This document shows positions 1 to 10,340 of a stretch of DNA of 27,955 nt, in pieces (position 1 is the first letter of the stretch; each line of letters starts with the position of its first letter). Both the position numbers and the translations under genes were made by a program. The stretch is from Neolentinus lepideus HHB14362 ss-1 (taxonomy: Eukaryota; Basidiomycota; Agaricomycetes; Gloeophyllales; Gloeophyllaceae). Under the pieces are notes generated by a model. The model saw only the letters and a list, made by a program, of their open reading frames with translations, did not search any database and was not told the origin of the DNA. Location of the stretch: NCBI GenBank assembly GCA_001632425.1, contig KV425606.1, positions 1 through 27,955 on the forward strand, in the 5' to 3' direction.

Positions 1-527
1 TGTCGCATGAATACATCGGGTGCCGGACTCATTGAAATTCATCCAAAATCAATGGCTTGTGCTATCGCATATTCAAATGAATTTGGTTGATTACCGTAGT
101 TTTACAAACATCCGAGGAGAAAATATTCCGTCATTTTTTCAATCGTAATCAATGGCCACCGTGGAAATCTGTTCACACATCATACAACGGATCTCATTGA
201 TACTGATTCAAGGGCAGTCTTACTGGGCCTCAGGACTCGTAACTAAGGCGCACGATCGTTCCGTGTTGAGTTCGCCGCGGCAGCAGTTTCATCGTCGATG
301 TTGGTCGTACTGCCTCTTCCACGAGGAAGTCCACTCATCTGGAGAAATTTTTTGTCGATGAATGGGTATGGTGTCATGGGAAGGGCACAGAACATTTCGC
401 AGAGACAACGAATGAACTCTAACTGACATTGGCAGTGCTGGTCTAAGATCATCAGATTGCCCTACCTATATGCGGGATTGCCGGTGAAACGTTTTAACTC
501 AACTTTCCTCCTCCATCTGTAGCCTGG
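1..527. other. Intergenic / upstream of MLKL-like gene
   Basis: No supported gene. The open frames here are short, overlap each other on both strands and show no family resemblance. The last 100 or so bases include a pyrimidine-rich stretch (about 501-520) just before the ATG at 528, which suits a fungal 5' leader. Confidence 0.5.
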
Positions 528-3105
528 ATGTCGTCGACATTAGAGACAATTTTTAATCTCACTTTGCAGGTGAGTGGTGCGATGAACGTATCTTCAGCTT
601 GTTTTGAGACCCGCTGGTTGTCTGGTCGGTAGACTCTTCGAGCGATACCGGATCCCATCTCTTCCGCGGTGATAGGTATTGTCTGTGAGATATGGAACGC
701 TGTTCAGCAGGTATGAACAATGTCAATGATGTCGTCTAAGTCGCTGAGTTGAAGTTCCTCAATATCGCAGACCAGCCAGAACAAGCATCAGCTCCGGCTT
801 CTCTTCCAGCGTGTTTGTGAGACTTTATGTTCGCTGAAGGTCCCGCAAAATTACGGAGACGAATCTATTCAGAAGGCGGTTGATTTCCTTGTTAGGTGCA
901 TCTCTTGTTTAGCGGCTGGATTGTTACTCACGACGTACTCAAGGGCATTGGGAAATATTTTGCAGTTCGTCGTGTCTGAACAGCGAAGACCATTTCTTCG
1001 ATCAATGTTAAGCGCAAACGATCTTAAATTGAAAATAGAGGAGCACGAACGGCACATATGGACTGCATGTCTAGGTTTCCAAAATGCTGCCCTGCTCTCA
1101 GCGAATCGGAAGCTGGATGATCTATGGGCGCAGATAAACTCGCATCAGAATCAGCAAAATGCCATAGCTGCCCAACAGCTGGCTATTGCTCAAGATACCT
1201 CTGATAAGCTGCGAATGCTGCGCTCAGCCATCGCATCTACAACCTTCCTCGATGAGCTCTTGACGACTTTGCAGGCCGATCCAACGCACATGTTGACTGC
1301 CATGCAGGCAGTACTTGAACGAGAGGAGACGGGAAAAATGGAGCTCCGGTCAGAGGAACGGGACTTTTTGAAGGCTGGGGTTCGTCGACTGGAAAGTCAG
1401 ATGAAGGGCAAGAAGGTAGAGGTCAAGAGCTGGACCGTGACTAGCTTCGAAATGGAGCGAGGATTTCTGTTGGGGTCTGACATAACCTCCACTATTAGAG
1501 TTGGAAGATGGCTGGGAAGTACTGTTGGAATTCTAGAGTTGAAAAGCTCGGAAGTACGGTCTCAACTTTTCAGGTTGAAAAATAACTCATACGCTTCGAA
1601 GACTGTGCTGAAAGTTGTGGAGGTAACGCACGCATTCTTATAAGCATCGCATGATTCTTGACTCAGAGCCTCTTGCAGTCATTGGATTCACTACGCTCGA
1701 TGCGCATCCAAGGTGTGTAATACAACTCTCTATGTACGAGTCACATACTCAGATGGTTTTCAAGGCTTGTTGGGTGCTTCAACGACGGATTCACCGCCCT
1801 TTCTATTACTCCCATACATGCCAGATAATGTTTTGGATTATCTGCAGAAGACTCAAGCCCCCGATTATCTACGTCTGGTACCAATGTGTCTAAGGAAATA
1901 ATTGGATGAGTGCTCACGCTCGTAATCTCAGGTGACGGAAATCGCACGCGGACTGGATTATCTGCATTCCCGCGATCCTCCCGTAGCACACGGAGCCATT
2001 CGTCCGGTAAGATCTCTTCCTTGTCTCACACTTTCCTATTCACTATTGCCATCAAGGCTACAGTATACGTCGACTCCCAAGGTGGACCAAAACTAACGTG
2101 CACCGGAATCAGTGTATCGGAGCTCGTCGTACCTGATGCAGATACTGAGTTGTCTTTGCACAGTGCATTGGCCTTTTGGCGGGCTCCCGAGTTAATGGAC
2201 ATATCTTCACCTGCGACACCTGCTGGAGATATTTATAGCTATGGCCTTCTGCTATCGTCCATGCTTGGGGTTCTAAAGGACATGCACTCCGATCCTCCAT
2301 TCGACGGCGACGCCCTACTCCAGAAGCTGATAGATCCGTGTATAAACCCGGATCCAGCGGCGCGTCCTAGTGCAGGGAAGTTATTGGAGATGATCTCTGG
2401 AGTAAACCCCGCTCTGCACGAAGGCGATCTGTTTAGTTCTCAGGCATCTTTAGACTTCGACGAGATTCCGAGGTCTGTGGCAGAGAGATGGAGGGTCGTG
2501 CCTACCGCCAGGAGAGCGTATGGTGTTGTGAGAGACGGATATGACCCAGTCTATTTGGCAACGCAACCAATTGATGGATTGAGTGAGAATCCCTTGAGGC
2601 GACTAAGCTTCGAGATCCGTTGCCACGACCAGGGTGCTGAGCGTACTAGTACGTTTCGCGTATGTGCCCCGTGCTTTTGCTTAACGAGATATGATTAGCT
2701 GCCCTTCCTCAAGATGGAGCATACGCCTGGATAGAGGCTGCTCTGCGTCGCACGGTACAATCCGGATCAGAAAGGAATAGTGTTGAAGTTAATCTCGAGG
2801 AGGAGGCGCCTGGTGGATGGAGAGGGCATCTCATTGGACCCACTCGCTTCGAGGTGGTTCGCTGCCCATTCGCCGATTCCACGCCCCGTACGCATCGCAT
2901 GACGTTTGATCATCAGCATCCATTTGTACAACTGGCTAAGAAAGGGGACCGAATCACACTACATCCGAAAGCGATGTGAGTTGCATCCTACTGAAGTCGA
3001 TCATCATGGATGTTTCATCTAACCTGATGTCACGGTGTCTGTAGGTTTCCTGGGTGGATGTGCTTTATTTACTCGGCTGAGGTGCATGTTGTCAGTGAGT
3101 GGTAA
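528..3105 (+). CDS. MLKL-like protein: helical N-terminal domain plus pseudokinase
   Basis: Nine exons fit one frame of 711 residues: 528-569, 633-710, 771-1622, 1679-1712, 1753-1877, 1932-2006, 2057-2648, 2699-2975, 3045-3105. Residues 1 to about 200 are strongly helical and resemble the MLKL-type N-terminal bundle/adaptor found in many Agaricomycete proteins. A kinase-fold domain runs from about 260 to 500. It keeps the APE region (WRAPEL, near 443-448) and the F-helix segment DIYSYG, but the three catalytic signatures are gone: the beta-3 VAIK position reads VGIL (292-295), the HRD position reads HGA (397-399) and the DFG position reads CTG (417-419). It should therefore be a pseudokinase. 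From about 541 a separate domain ends with GDRITL and FPGW. In animals MLKL is the membrane-disrupting executor of necroptosis; a death or defence role here is inference. Domain identity is fairly secure. The first three exon boundaries and intron 4 (40 bases) are least certain. Confidence 0.82.
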
Positions 3106-3303
3106 GGATGCAAGAGGCCATGATATGTAGAAAATGTTGTATATTTTGTATGGTAGTACACCAGATATGGGATTCGATTATATTGGATGATTTTCTGTGA
3201 TTCAAAGTACCGAGTGGTGAGAGAAGCTCGCTTGAGACCGGAATAAATAAGATAGAGATATGCTCGGAATAACTAGTTTTCTTGTGAGACAAAGGCCACA
3301 TAA
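3106..3303. other. Intergenic, AT-rich
   Basis: This is the 3' flank of the MLKL-like gene and distal upstream region of gene A1. It is AT-rich, includes short tracts such as ttgtatattttgtatgg, and has no supported ORF. Confidence 0.4.
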
Positions 3304-3336
3304 GCGCCCACAGCCGGCATTTGTGCCGGGCTGTGG
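3304..3336 (+). promoter_or_regulatory. GC-rich palindrome upstream of A1
   Basis: The arms CCACAGCCGGCA (3308-3319) and TGCCGGGCTGTGG (3324-3336) are inverted copies with one extra base and a 4-base centre. The element lies about 70 bases before the A1 start codon. A related sequence beginning GCGCCCACGGCCCGGC occurs on the minus strand about the same distance before A2. A shared protein-binding site or core-promoter element is inferred; an RNA hairpin in the leader is the alternative. Confidence 0.45.
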
Positions 3337-3405
3337 CTACTCATGCGAGACGCGCCTCTGTCAACTAGCTCTCATTCCCTTACCTTCCTTATCGTATTCC
3401 ACACC

Positions 3406-4620
3406 ATGGTCTCCGTAAAGTGGACCACAGGGGCATTCAAAACCAATACCATGTCACTTGCCGAGTCCATCCATGCCAACGCCGCGAATAATGCGTCTGA
3501 GACCATAGCCACCACAATGCACGAGGTATCCACTACAGCCCGAGCAGATGCGCCGAAGACGTTGATAGAAAAAATTCTGAAGGTATGTTCCAGAGGGTAT
3601 GAAAGAAGTGGCCGGAGAAGTTGAATTTGATTGCTAGATAAAGCGGGAGAGGTGGTCAACAGCCAACGGTGGCACACCAAGAGACAGAGTCACCGATGAC
3701 CAAATGGACGTATCGGCCGCGGTGATCCAGAGAATATTGATGGTATGTTGTATTTTTCAACGACAGTATATACGCAAGAGCTGGTTTTTGACTATCAGAC
3801 CCAGCGAGGACTTCGTACCGGAGCCCACCAAGTTATTGCCGATACGTTGAATGAATCTGTGCTTGCCTGCCCTCTACACCAGTCCAAGCCTCAAAGAGTC
3901 GTCCGAAACCCATTATGGCTTGACGACGTGTCATATTACGCCTCTGAAAGAAATGGCGCAACGTCGCTACATACGCTCGCCACGCCGCTCCAGAACACAT
4001 CGTCTCGGGTGATCATCAAGAATGACGCTCCAGAACTCGAAGGGACAAAGGCATGTCCACTCTACCAACCGAAACCTATTCCATGGGATGCGAGGCCAGC
4101 TTGGATCGACGTCGACAGTTGGGATCTCGCACCATTCAGCGGTGCAGTTCAAGTCGCAGCGCCGCTACCCAAAGTTGGCCCTAAGTCCCAGAGGAGCCAG
4201 CTGGACGAGCATATTCGAGTACCGGCAAAGACTGTGGAAAGGTGGCACGACCAGATGATAACGAGAGGAGACGCGCCAGGGGCAGAAATGGTGCTTGACG
4301 GCCATCCAAAATTCGAATTCGATCCGTTCGCCGAGGATGAAGACACACTGGCAATGAATTTCTTGTCTAGTCGATCTTCATCATCGAATACGCGGAGCAC
4401 ACCCAGAACGCCGGCCAGCGACGGCTATTCATCTTCGAATCTCCGAGGCAAACCGCTTGTTCATTCGAATTACGACGCACCAGCTAGCTTTCGGGAAAAT
4501 CTACCAAAGGTCAACGGGAAGGCGCTATTTGGAGTCATCGCGCGACCGACGAGGGAGCAGATTGAGGAGAGGAAGAACACCGTATATGCCTCACGTAAAA
4601 CTACTGTCACGATTCTCTGA
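3406..4620 (+). CDS. Orphan family A, copy A1 (tandem CP-x4-KP motif protein)
   Basis: Three phase-0 exons (3406-3582, 3638-3742, 3799-4620) encode 367 residues. The start and splice sites were chosen because they match the minus-strand paralogue A2: both begin MV-x-x-KW and both have 105-base second exons. No known domain is recognised. The long third exon carries two copies of a motif: CPLHQSKP followed by NPLWLDD (from C118), and CPLYQPKP followed by RPAWIDV (from C180). Near the end are Ser/Thr-rich segments and a basic tail with RPTREQIEERK. Exon 1 ends TLIEKILK and exon 2 ends VIQRILM, suggesting exon duplication. No signal peptide or membrane segment is evident, so it is probably intracellular. 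The frame is preserved despite strong sequence divergence from A2, which argues for a real, selected protein. Function unknown. Confidence 0.75.
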
Positions 4621-4964
4621 TACCCGTGTCACTCAGCGCCATTATCCGGAGGTTGCCAACTGGACCACACCGTTGTTATATAAACCAGGGAGATCCATGT
4701 TTAGCAGAAGAGACTTTGACGTGACTTTTGCTTCTAAGGCAGAAAAATAGCCGTGGACGGACCAGGTCAGACAACGCACGGTGGGTTAGAGCACAAGGTA
4801 TTGAAGATTAGGACCTATTTGACTGTCGTATGGTCTCGAAGTGGAGTTGAATATCTTGGCCTTGTAAAGATATCGTGGCATTAATGGCGCAAATAATCAC
4901 TCTTGTCCGATCGAAGTTTCGTGTGCCTATATCCTATGACGGTACAATGAGATAGACAAAGACA
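4621..4964. other. Spacer between A1 and broken B4
   Basis: This is the 3' region of A1. The 97-codon open frame covering 4457-4750 is mostly a shadow of A1. I see no separate gene. Confidence 0.4.
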
Positions 4965-5190
4965 GCTTATCAGAACCGACCTGTTCCGAATAGAAAGCCC
5001 AGAGGCTTCCTTTGATCTTCAACTGCCGCCATTGTTCATCACAACCGTCTTTTCTCCTCTGGAGGCGGCTATTGGGAGGCACACGTACTTCGACTGCACT
5101 CCCTACATGTATGGATATTTGACAAATCAGCATTCGGCGTATTGACTGCTAAAGCTGCAAGGTCCGTACCTCAGTCTCTGCATAACATTG
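4965..5190 (+). pseudogene. B4: internally deleted copy of family B
   Basis: Bases about 4970-5035 resemble the 5' leader of B2 (GACCTG, GGCTTCCTTTGATCTTCAACTG). The sequence then jumps straight to the end of B exon 2: about 5073-5147 translates to GRHTYFDCTPYMYGY, matching ERHTYFDCSPYTYG in B2. Most of the coding region, including the start codon and exon 1, is missing. The following 30 bases (5155-5184) match the reverse complement of 10639-10668 exactly. Position and sequence make B4 the mirror partner of intact B2 in the inverted duplication. It is very unlikely to encode a working protein. Confidence 0.62.
5155..5184 (+). repeat. 30-base exact inverted match to 10639-10668
   Basis: The stretch beginning ctgcaaggtccgtacctcag is identical, base for base over 30 positions, to the reverse complement of 10639-10668, while the adjoining sequence of B4 and B2 has diverged visibly. 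It lies just after the apparent end of B exon 2, where a third exon or conserved 3' element would sit. Confidence 0.85.
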
Positions 5191-5491
5191 GCGACATTAC
5201 CGAGGCATCAATGAATTGCTGCTGAAAACTCTTGAGAGCAGGGAATAATAAGAGAAGAAGTGAGAGTGATCGGACCATGTCATTATTGGATTGTATTGTA
5301 CTGGATTGTCAAGTGTCATAGGTTTTCGTAGCGTCTCAAATTCACTTCCCTGAGAGGCCAAACGCATTTGCCAGGTCGAATTCTGCGAATTCCGGCGCGC
5401 ATGCCGGTGTGCGCCGAACACAATGTTAAGCGACAGTGGGCCGGCCGGTATCCTTTGTACTCTTGAACCTCTACGACCACCACCGTCCAGT

Positions 5492-6146
5492 ATGGCGACT
5501 CTTGGGATCAATCTGCAAAATGTCACCATCGACGACCTCCCTCAGGAGGGGCAAGAACGCGTTCGAGAAGAGATTATGTCGCTTATGCTACGTGGATGCC
5601 ATGTAGGGCCAAACGTCATATCGCAAATTTTGAGGAAGGAGTTCGAGTCGAGCGGGCTGGGAGATATTGTCAAACAGGAAGGAGACAAGATTAGAGACAA
5701 TAATTCCACTCTGGAAGAAGGAGGAGGAGGAGGAGAGATAGGCGTCGACGAACATGAAGAAGGCATTGCTGATCAGGGGGCTTCGATGGAGCATGCTCAC
5801 GACGACGCTCGTGTGGAGGATCACGACACTCCAGAGGTATTTTCCCTGCAACTCCTATGATCCGGAGCAACACGAACTGAAGATTGGTTATTAGATGGTT
5901 GCATCACAACCCAACAGAATAACCAACGTTCGACATGCTACAATTATGGAATATGTAGACGAAAATGTCCCTCCCAGTATTGATGAGGACATGGATGCTC
6001 CACAACACCTTCTCTTGGACAGAAGTTGGATCCACGCCCGTATTGATCGGTCTATCGAGGGCGGCTGGATGACGGGGGAGACGGTCGAGAGGGACCTAGG
6101 ATATAGTCCCTATCCTTACATAAGCACCTTCTACTCAGGCTACTAA
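5492..6146 (+). CDS. Orphan family B, copy B1 (small acidic protein)
   Basis: Two phase-0 exons (5492-5836 and 5895-6146) encode 198 residues. Exon 1 has a predicted helical segment, TIDDLPQEGQERVREEIM, then a strongly acidic Gly/Glu-rich linker. Exon 2 begins MVASQPN and contains HATIMEYVDENVPP, then WMTGETVERDLGYSP. B2 shows the same intron position and the same intron end (gattggttattag). No known domain, signal peptide or membrane segment is visible. The start could be the upstream in-frame ATG at 5423, but paralogue comparison favours 5492. The 3' end is uncertain: the stop lies inside TACTAAC, a textbook branch site six bases before CAG, and a GTCCCT sequence just upstream is shared only with intact B2. 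A third exon is therefore possible. Function unknown. Confidence 0.63.
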
Positions 6147-7854
6147 CGAGTGCAGCTGTACGACTCCGTAGGTCATATTTCTGCATAACTTCAACTGTTC
6201 CTGACCAACGTACCAGGTATTCATATTCCGGGAATTACAGCAGGCTGAGCATGATGGGAGGGAAGGTGTCTATCTGGAATGATTTCTTTATATGTTGAAC
6301 CACACAAAAGAAAAACATACGACAGAGTACTGATTGTTCGCTTTCTGGAAGCAGATGACGTGGAAAAATGTGATCCAGTTGTACTGCTTAGCGCACAGGG
6401 AGCATGAGCCGTACTGTCCGCCGTCCTGATTCTTTGACCAATTGTTGGGAAATTTTGCGGAAGATTGTCCGTTAGCCTCTGCGTAGGCCCAACGATGCGA
6501 TGACACCCTCAATACCCGACCGGCGACAGAGGAAGATCTAGAGGGCGTACCGTCTTCGGTTCAGATTCAAGTTCTATCGCACCCTGAGCTTGGATTGATA
6601 ACTATGGTCGGCAGAAATAGATGCAGAACAGAGCTGTATCACAGCAAGCTTTTACTGTACTCGTCCGTCATAATCATGACATGAGCTGCGAGGGACCCGC
6701 AAATTTGCCAATGGGTGCTTCTGCGCGACTTCCGCTGACTTCCGTAATCGCCGGACTCCGACATGACCTGAGTTGGCTTTGTTTTCATCCCCTCTCTTCG
6801 ATGGACTGCAGCGTGGCTCGTTCTTGAACTCCGGTTTAGATGTACATCATGTTGGCGCTGTGACTACTGGACCGCTCCGACACCATGATTGAGCTTTGTC
6901 TTTCGCCCCTCTGCATACCGATTTTCGTCCATATGCAACGTGTCGCTGTCAAGGTAGAAGGCTCGGAGTCCAGTAACGGATTACTCAACGAGCCCTCAAA
7001 CTGGGAGTGTTCGCTGTGAGCAACGATATTCATGGGTCCGCATGCTGGACTGTTGCTGGGAGGTCGGTCTCTATGTGTTACCGACCACTGAGGTATGTCG
7101 TCCTGGGAGTATGACATTTCAGTTTCTATCGAGTCAATACTACGCATACGGGTACGACAATTTAGTTATTGATCTTTCATTCCACAACCCCAAATCTCCT
7201 GCGGCCACAATTCCCTTCCAACAATATTGGTTGCATCCATTTCGAGACGCGCTGCGAGCTGGGCTTTCCTTTATCTACAATCTACGACATTGCTGTTTGG
7301 ATACTCGGTGGTGTCAGAGGACAGAATCGCAAAAGCACCAATTCTGTACGCATGAAGGAGTACAGCAGAATTAGCGTGGGTCAGTGCGCAACATTGAATG
7401 TGCCAGTGGCCACTATGATTTCTACTGGATGTTGCACTTATTGGTCACGGTCAGCGAAATGACTGTGTTACTTGGGCGTATTTACAACAAAAATTCAAAT
7501 TGAAGTGTAATAGCAGTAAAGTCGTATATTTGGTGGACTTCTGCCCCAAATTCGAAGTGATGTGGCTGCCAGGACGTGACTGGTTATGGACACGTGATTC
7601 AGTCACACTTCTGGACACGCGAGTAGACGTCTTCATTTCACCTCCTACTGCCTCCTGTTGCCATCATTTATCGATTATCGACACATCTAGTCAAGGGACA
7701 AGCCGGACAGCCGGTTATGGACTCACATGGTGTGTCGTATTTCCCATCAGAATAGCTGTTCAGCGAGTAGAATTATATTTGACTTCATTCTCTATCTGAT
7801 CCTCCTGGACTAAAGCATGAATAATTGATATACCTCACTTCATATTCGGTCACG
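6147..7854. other. Long gene-poor stretch inside the inverted duplication
   Basis: No supported gene across about 1.7 kb. Open frames up to 110 codons occur on both strands (for example 7042-7374 plus and 6836-7147 minus), but they overlap, have weak coding character and resemble nothing I know. No terminal repeats or transposase motifs were seen. It may hold diverged remains of the duplication or an old insertion. Confidence 0.45.
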
Positions 7855-8948
7855 CTAGAACTGCTCGGTGCCAACCACCTCCCTCTCTTCTCCAATCAGG
7901 ACGCGCAGACCCTTACCTTTCCACTTGGGCTCAATAGCGGTGCCATTTAAATCGGTGTACCCTATAAAAATATTCGAAAGAGAACTAACAAAGGACGAAG
8001 AGCCAGATACAACCGACCTTCAGTGACACCATTTGCGAAAAAGACATAGCCCGGTATGTAGCGGTCAACAAAGCTACAGCACGTATTCACTGCCTGATAA
8101 CAGGGGGGTAGTGAATATCACACTCACTCCTTGACAGCGTCATCACTCATCCCTTTCCCTCCATTCTTGGCTTTCATATTATGTTCCTGCTCCAGTCGCC
8201 ACTTGTATATTAGCGAATGTGGCGATACGGGACGCGACGGACGTGGAGTGAGCTTCAGCATCATCAGCACACCTCCGCACTTGATCCATACAAATGCACG
8301 CACCTGAATAAACACATCCAACAGCTCCCACCATCCGACATACGCCTTCAGCCGCTCATTCACGTCGACAATATCCTCCCTCCGCACGAACGCGCGCAGA
8401 TCGAGCACGTCGCCCTCGCCCCTCTCGATCTCCATCGGCGCGCCGTCCCACCTCCGCTCCAGTTCGTCGTCCGTGAGTGGGCCGAATCCAACAAACCAGC
8501 CTTCCAACAAAACCACATCGAGCGGAGGAGAAACCGTGATTCCATCTGACAGCCGATCGCCCTCGCCTTCGAACAGGCTCTTTTCAAAGACCGGGAGAAC
8601 GACTTCCCTGCCCTCTCGGAGACCTTGCAGTACCTCTGTGCCCAGTGCAACGTCGTGTGTTCCTGGAAGCCCGCGTCCTTGTAATAATCTATTCTCGCTA
8701 CTTTCTTCCGCGACGCGCTTCAGTCCTTCGTGTGGGAGATAAAGGTCATCGATGGAGAGCACAGAGACGGACAAGGAGTGCGGTGGGGAAGAGAGATGGG
8801 TGCGGAGGGCGGAGGTGAGGAAGGTCTTGCCAGATCCTTGCGGGCCTTGGATACCGACCAGTAATGGAGAAAACCGAGTGACCGGGAGGTGGCTGAGGAT
8901 GTGCGAGGCCATATGAGGGATGGCTGCCGGAACAGATGGGGCAGCCAT
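7855..8948 (-). CDS. TDA10: P-loop kinase of the Tda10 / D-glycerate 3-kinase family
   Basis: Four exons (8948-8304, 8201-8128, 8073-8018, 7961-7855) give 293 residues, the usual size for this family. A Walker A loop GPQGSGKT occupies residues 35-42. Family landmarks follow: SIDDLYLPHEGL, GRGLPGTHD, the LLEGWFVGF segment, WRLEQEHNMK, and DRYIPGY near the C terminus. The fold is related to uridine/phosphoribulokinases; plant GLYK phosphorylates glycerate, while yeast Tda10 has an unproven substrate. The frame is open upstream for about 250 bases, but the first ATG is at 8948. All four exons join in frame with GT..AG introns of 102, 54 and 56 bases. It is a conserved gene lying at the axis between the two arms of the A/B inverted duplication. 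Confidence 0.93.
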
Positions 8949-9807
8949 GGTATCAATGTGTACAGAGACAGAGCAAGTTTGGAGAGGTGCCCTCCTGGGT
9001 CTTGCTGTACGAGACCCGCGGGCTAGGGAAGGAGAGCCAAGGTCACTAAGCACAGTCGCCTGTAGCCCGGGACGAAATGGGAGACTGCGAACGAATATAC
9101 AACCCAATGAAAGTAGTATCTTGGACCGAAGAGAGCGCCCCTGGTTTGGATGCGAGTTATGGCGGGGGGGGTGAAGATGCTCGTCAGGCGGGAAATAGTC
9201 GACCAAAGGAACACCATGCCGGCCCGTTCAGAGCTGGGTCGCAGTATTTTAGGCGTATTAAAATACCTCGTGATGGGATACGGAATAGCATGAGACCTTG
9301 AAGGCAGTGTATGATGCCCCTTAGTACTGGTCAAGACACACAGTACTAGTATCGAACCTAGAGTTGTGGGCTTCTTGGTGGCGGTCCCGGGCACGCGACA
9401 CGTGGTATCACTTAAATAAAGTTGTTTCTTTGCAGTAACACTTGCCAATATGTACGATGGTCTCAAACGCAATAACACTAGGCCAGAACGTAGTCTTGCT
9501 CCCGGCCAAAAGTGTTGAGAGCGTATGGGGACAAAGTCAAGAGACACACAGATGCCTGTAGTATCATCAAGTGACCACTCCTACTCCCCATGCTCTAGCA
9601 GCGCCCCTGGACCATAGTCGTCCGTATCATCTGCCTGCCAAGGACAGGACTGGGCGAGCTGGAACGACTGATTGTATTTGGTACTGTCATGGATAGTAAA
9701 ACTGCCATCGCCGAGCTAATCTTCGTCCTCCCAGTCACGCCATCATGTCCAGCTGGCAGTTACTCCCAGAACATGTATACCTGGTGCGTTACATGAGATT
9801 AATTCAT
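8949..9807. other. Upstream of the Tda10-like gene, no gene seen
   Basis: The 174-codon minus-strand frame at 9023-9547 lacks family resemblance and overlaps the probable promoter and leader of the kinase gene, so it was not called. The remainder shows nothing supportable. Confidence 0.45.
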
Positions 9808-10340
9808 TTATGCAGAAGAATAACCTACGGAAGCTCTACAGCTGTAGTTGCGAGTGCCCACAGTAGCTGCTGATGGGGCATATGGAGAATATCCCAGGTT
9901 CCTCTCAGCTGTCTCCCCCGTCGTCCATCCGTTCTCAATACAATGATCGATGTCGGCATAGATGATAGATCAATCTTCAGTCCTGGAAAAACTATGTTTT
10001 CATTGAAAGTTGGCGGAATGTCCTTGTCCGCGTAGCCCATAATAGCAGCATGTCGTCCAGGTTTGGTTGTTATATTACTTTGAATTGCGAGCACCTAATA
10101 ACCAATGCCTAGTACATGCGCCTAAACATCAAGAAGAACTCTGGCGAGAAACCTCGATGGCGTTATTATCGTCCACGGGTTCACAGTCATTCTCTTCCTC
10201 CACTATCCCTCCAATCTCGACACCGTCTTCGCACTCAGTGACTCAGAATACCCATCTCCAATATTGTCGCCATGGTCGCTCCCCTCACCGATAATAACGT
10301 TGCTGAGAAGACCGGATGCCTCTGTTCCCAAGGTCGGCAT
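9808..10340 (-). pseudogene. B3: broken copy of family B
   Basis: Exon 1 (about 10340-10153) begins MPTLG, matching MATLG of B1, but lacks the TIDDL/VREEI helical segment and is frameshifted before an acidic end (DGVEIGGIVEEEND). The intron ends with ggttattag, as in B1 and B2. Exon 2 starts at 10094 with GTG rather than ATG and reads HAAIMGYADKDIPP. The match to B1 then continues in another frame as ENGWTTGETAERNLGYSP, so there is at least one further frameshift. It resembles B1 more than B2, as expected if it is B1's mirror copy. No intact product is possible as written. Confidence 0.65.

Larger units (their letters stand above)
3304..6200 (+). repeat. Left arm of a decayed inverted duplication (A1-B4-B1)
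   Basis: Order on the plus strand is palindromic element, A1, B4 remnant, B1. Each has a counterpart in reverse order and orientation at 13136-9808. Spacings are similar: about 345 versus 440 bases between A and the first B leader, and about 300 bases between the two B copies in both arms. Coding parts have diverged strongly; a few stretches remain nearly identical. Confidence 0.7.

Noticed and set aside
6836..7374. Overlapping open frames on both strands (103 and 110 codons)
   Set aside because: They overlap in opposing frames, have no splice-supported extension and no recognisable motif.
8973..9206. N-terminal extension of the Tda10-like kinase
   Set aside because: The frame is open upstream, but there is no ATG in it; the first in-frame ATG is at 8948 and gives a family-typical start.
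9023..9547. 174-codon minus-strand open frame
   Set aside because: It lies in the promoter/leader region of the Tda10-like gene, has no family resemblance, and its composition (many Arg, Ser, Leu without domain pattern) looks like chance.
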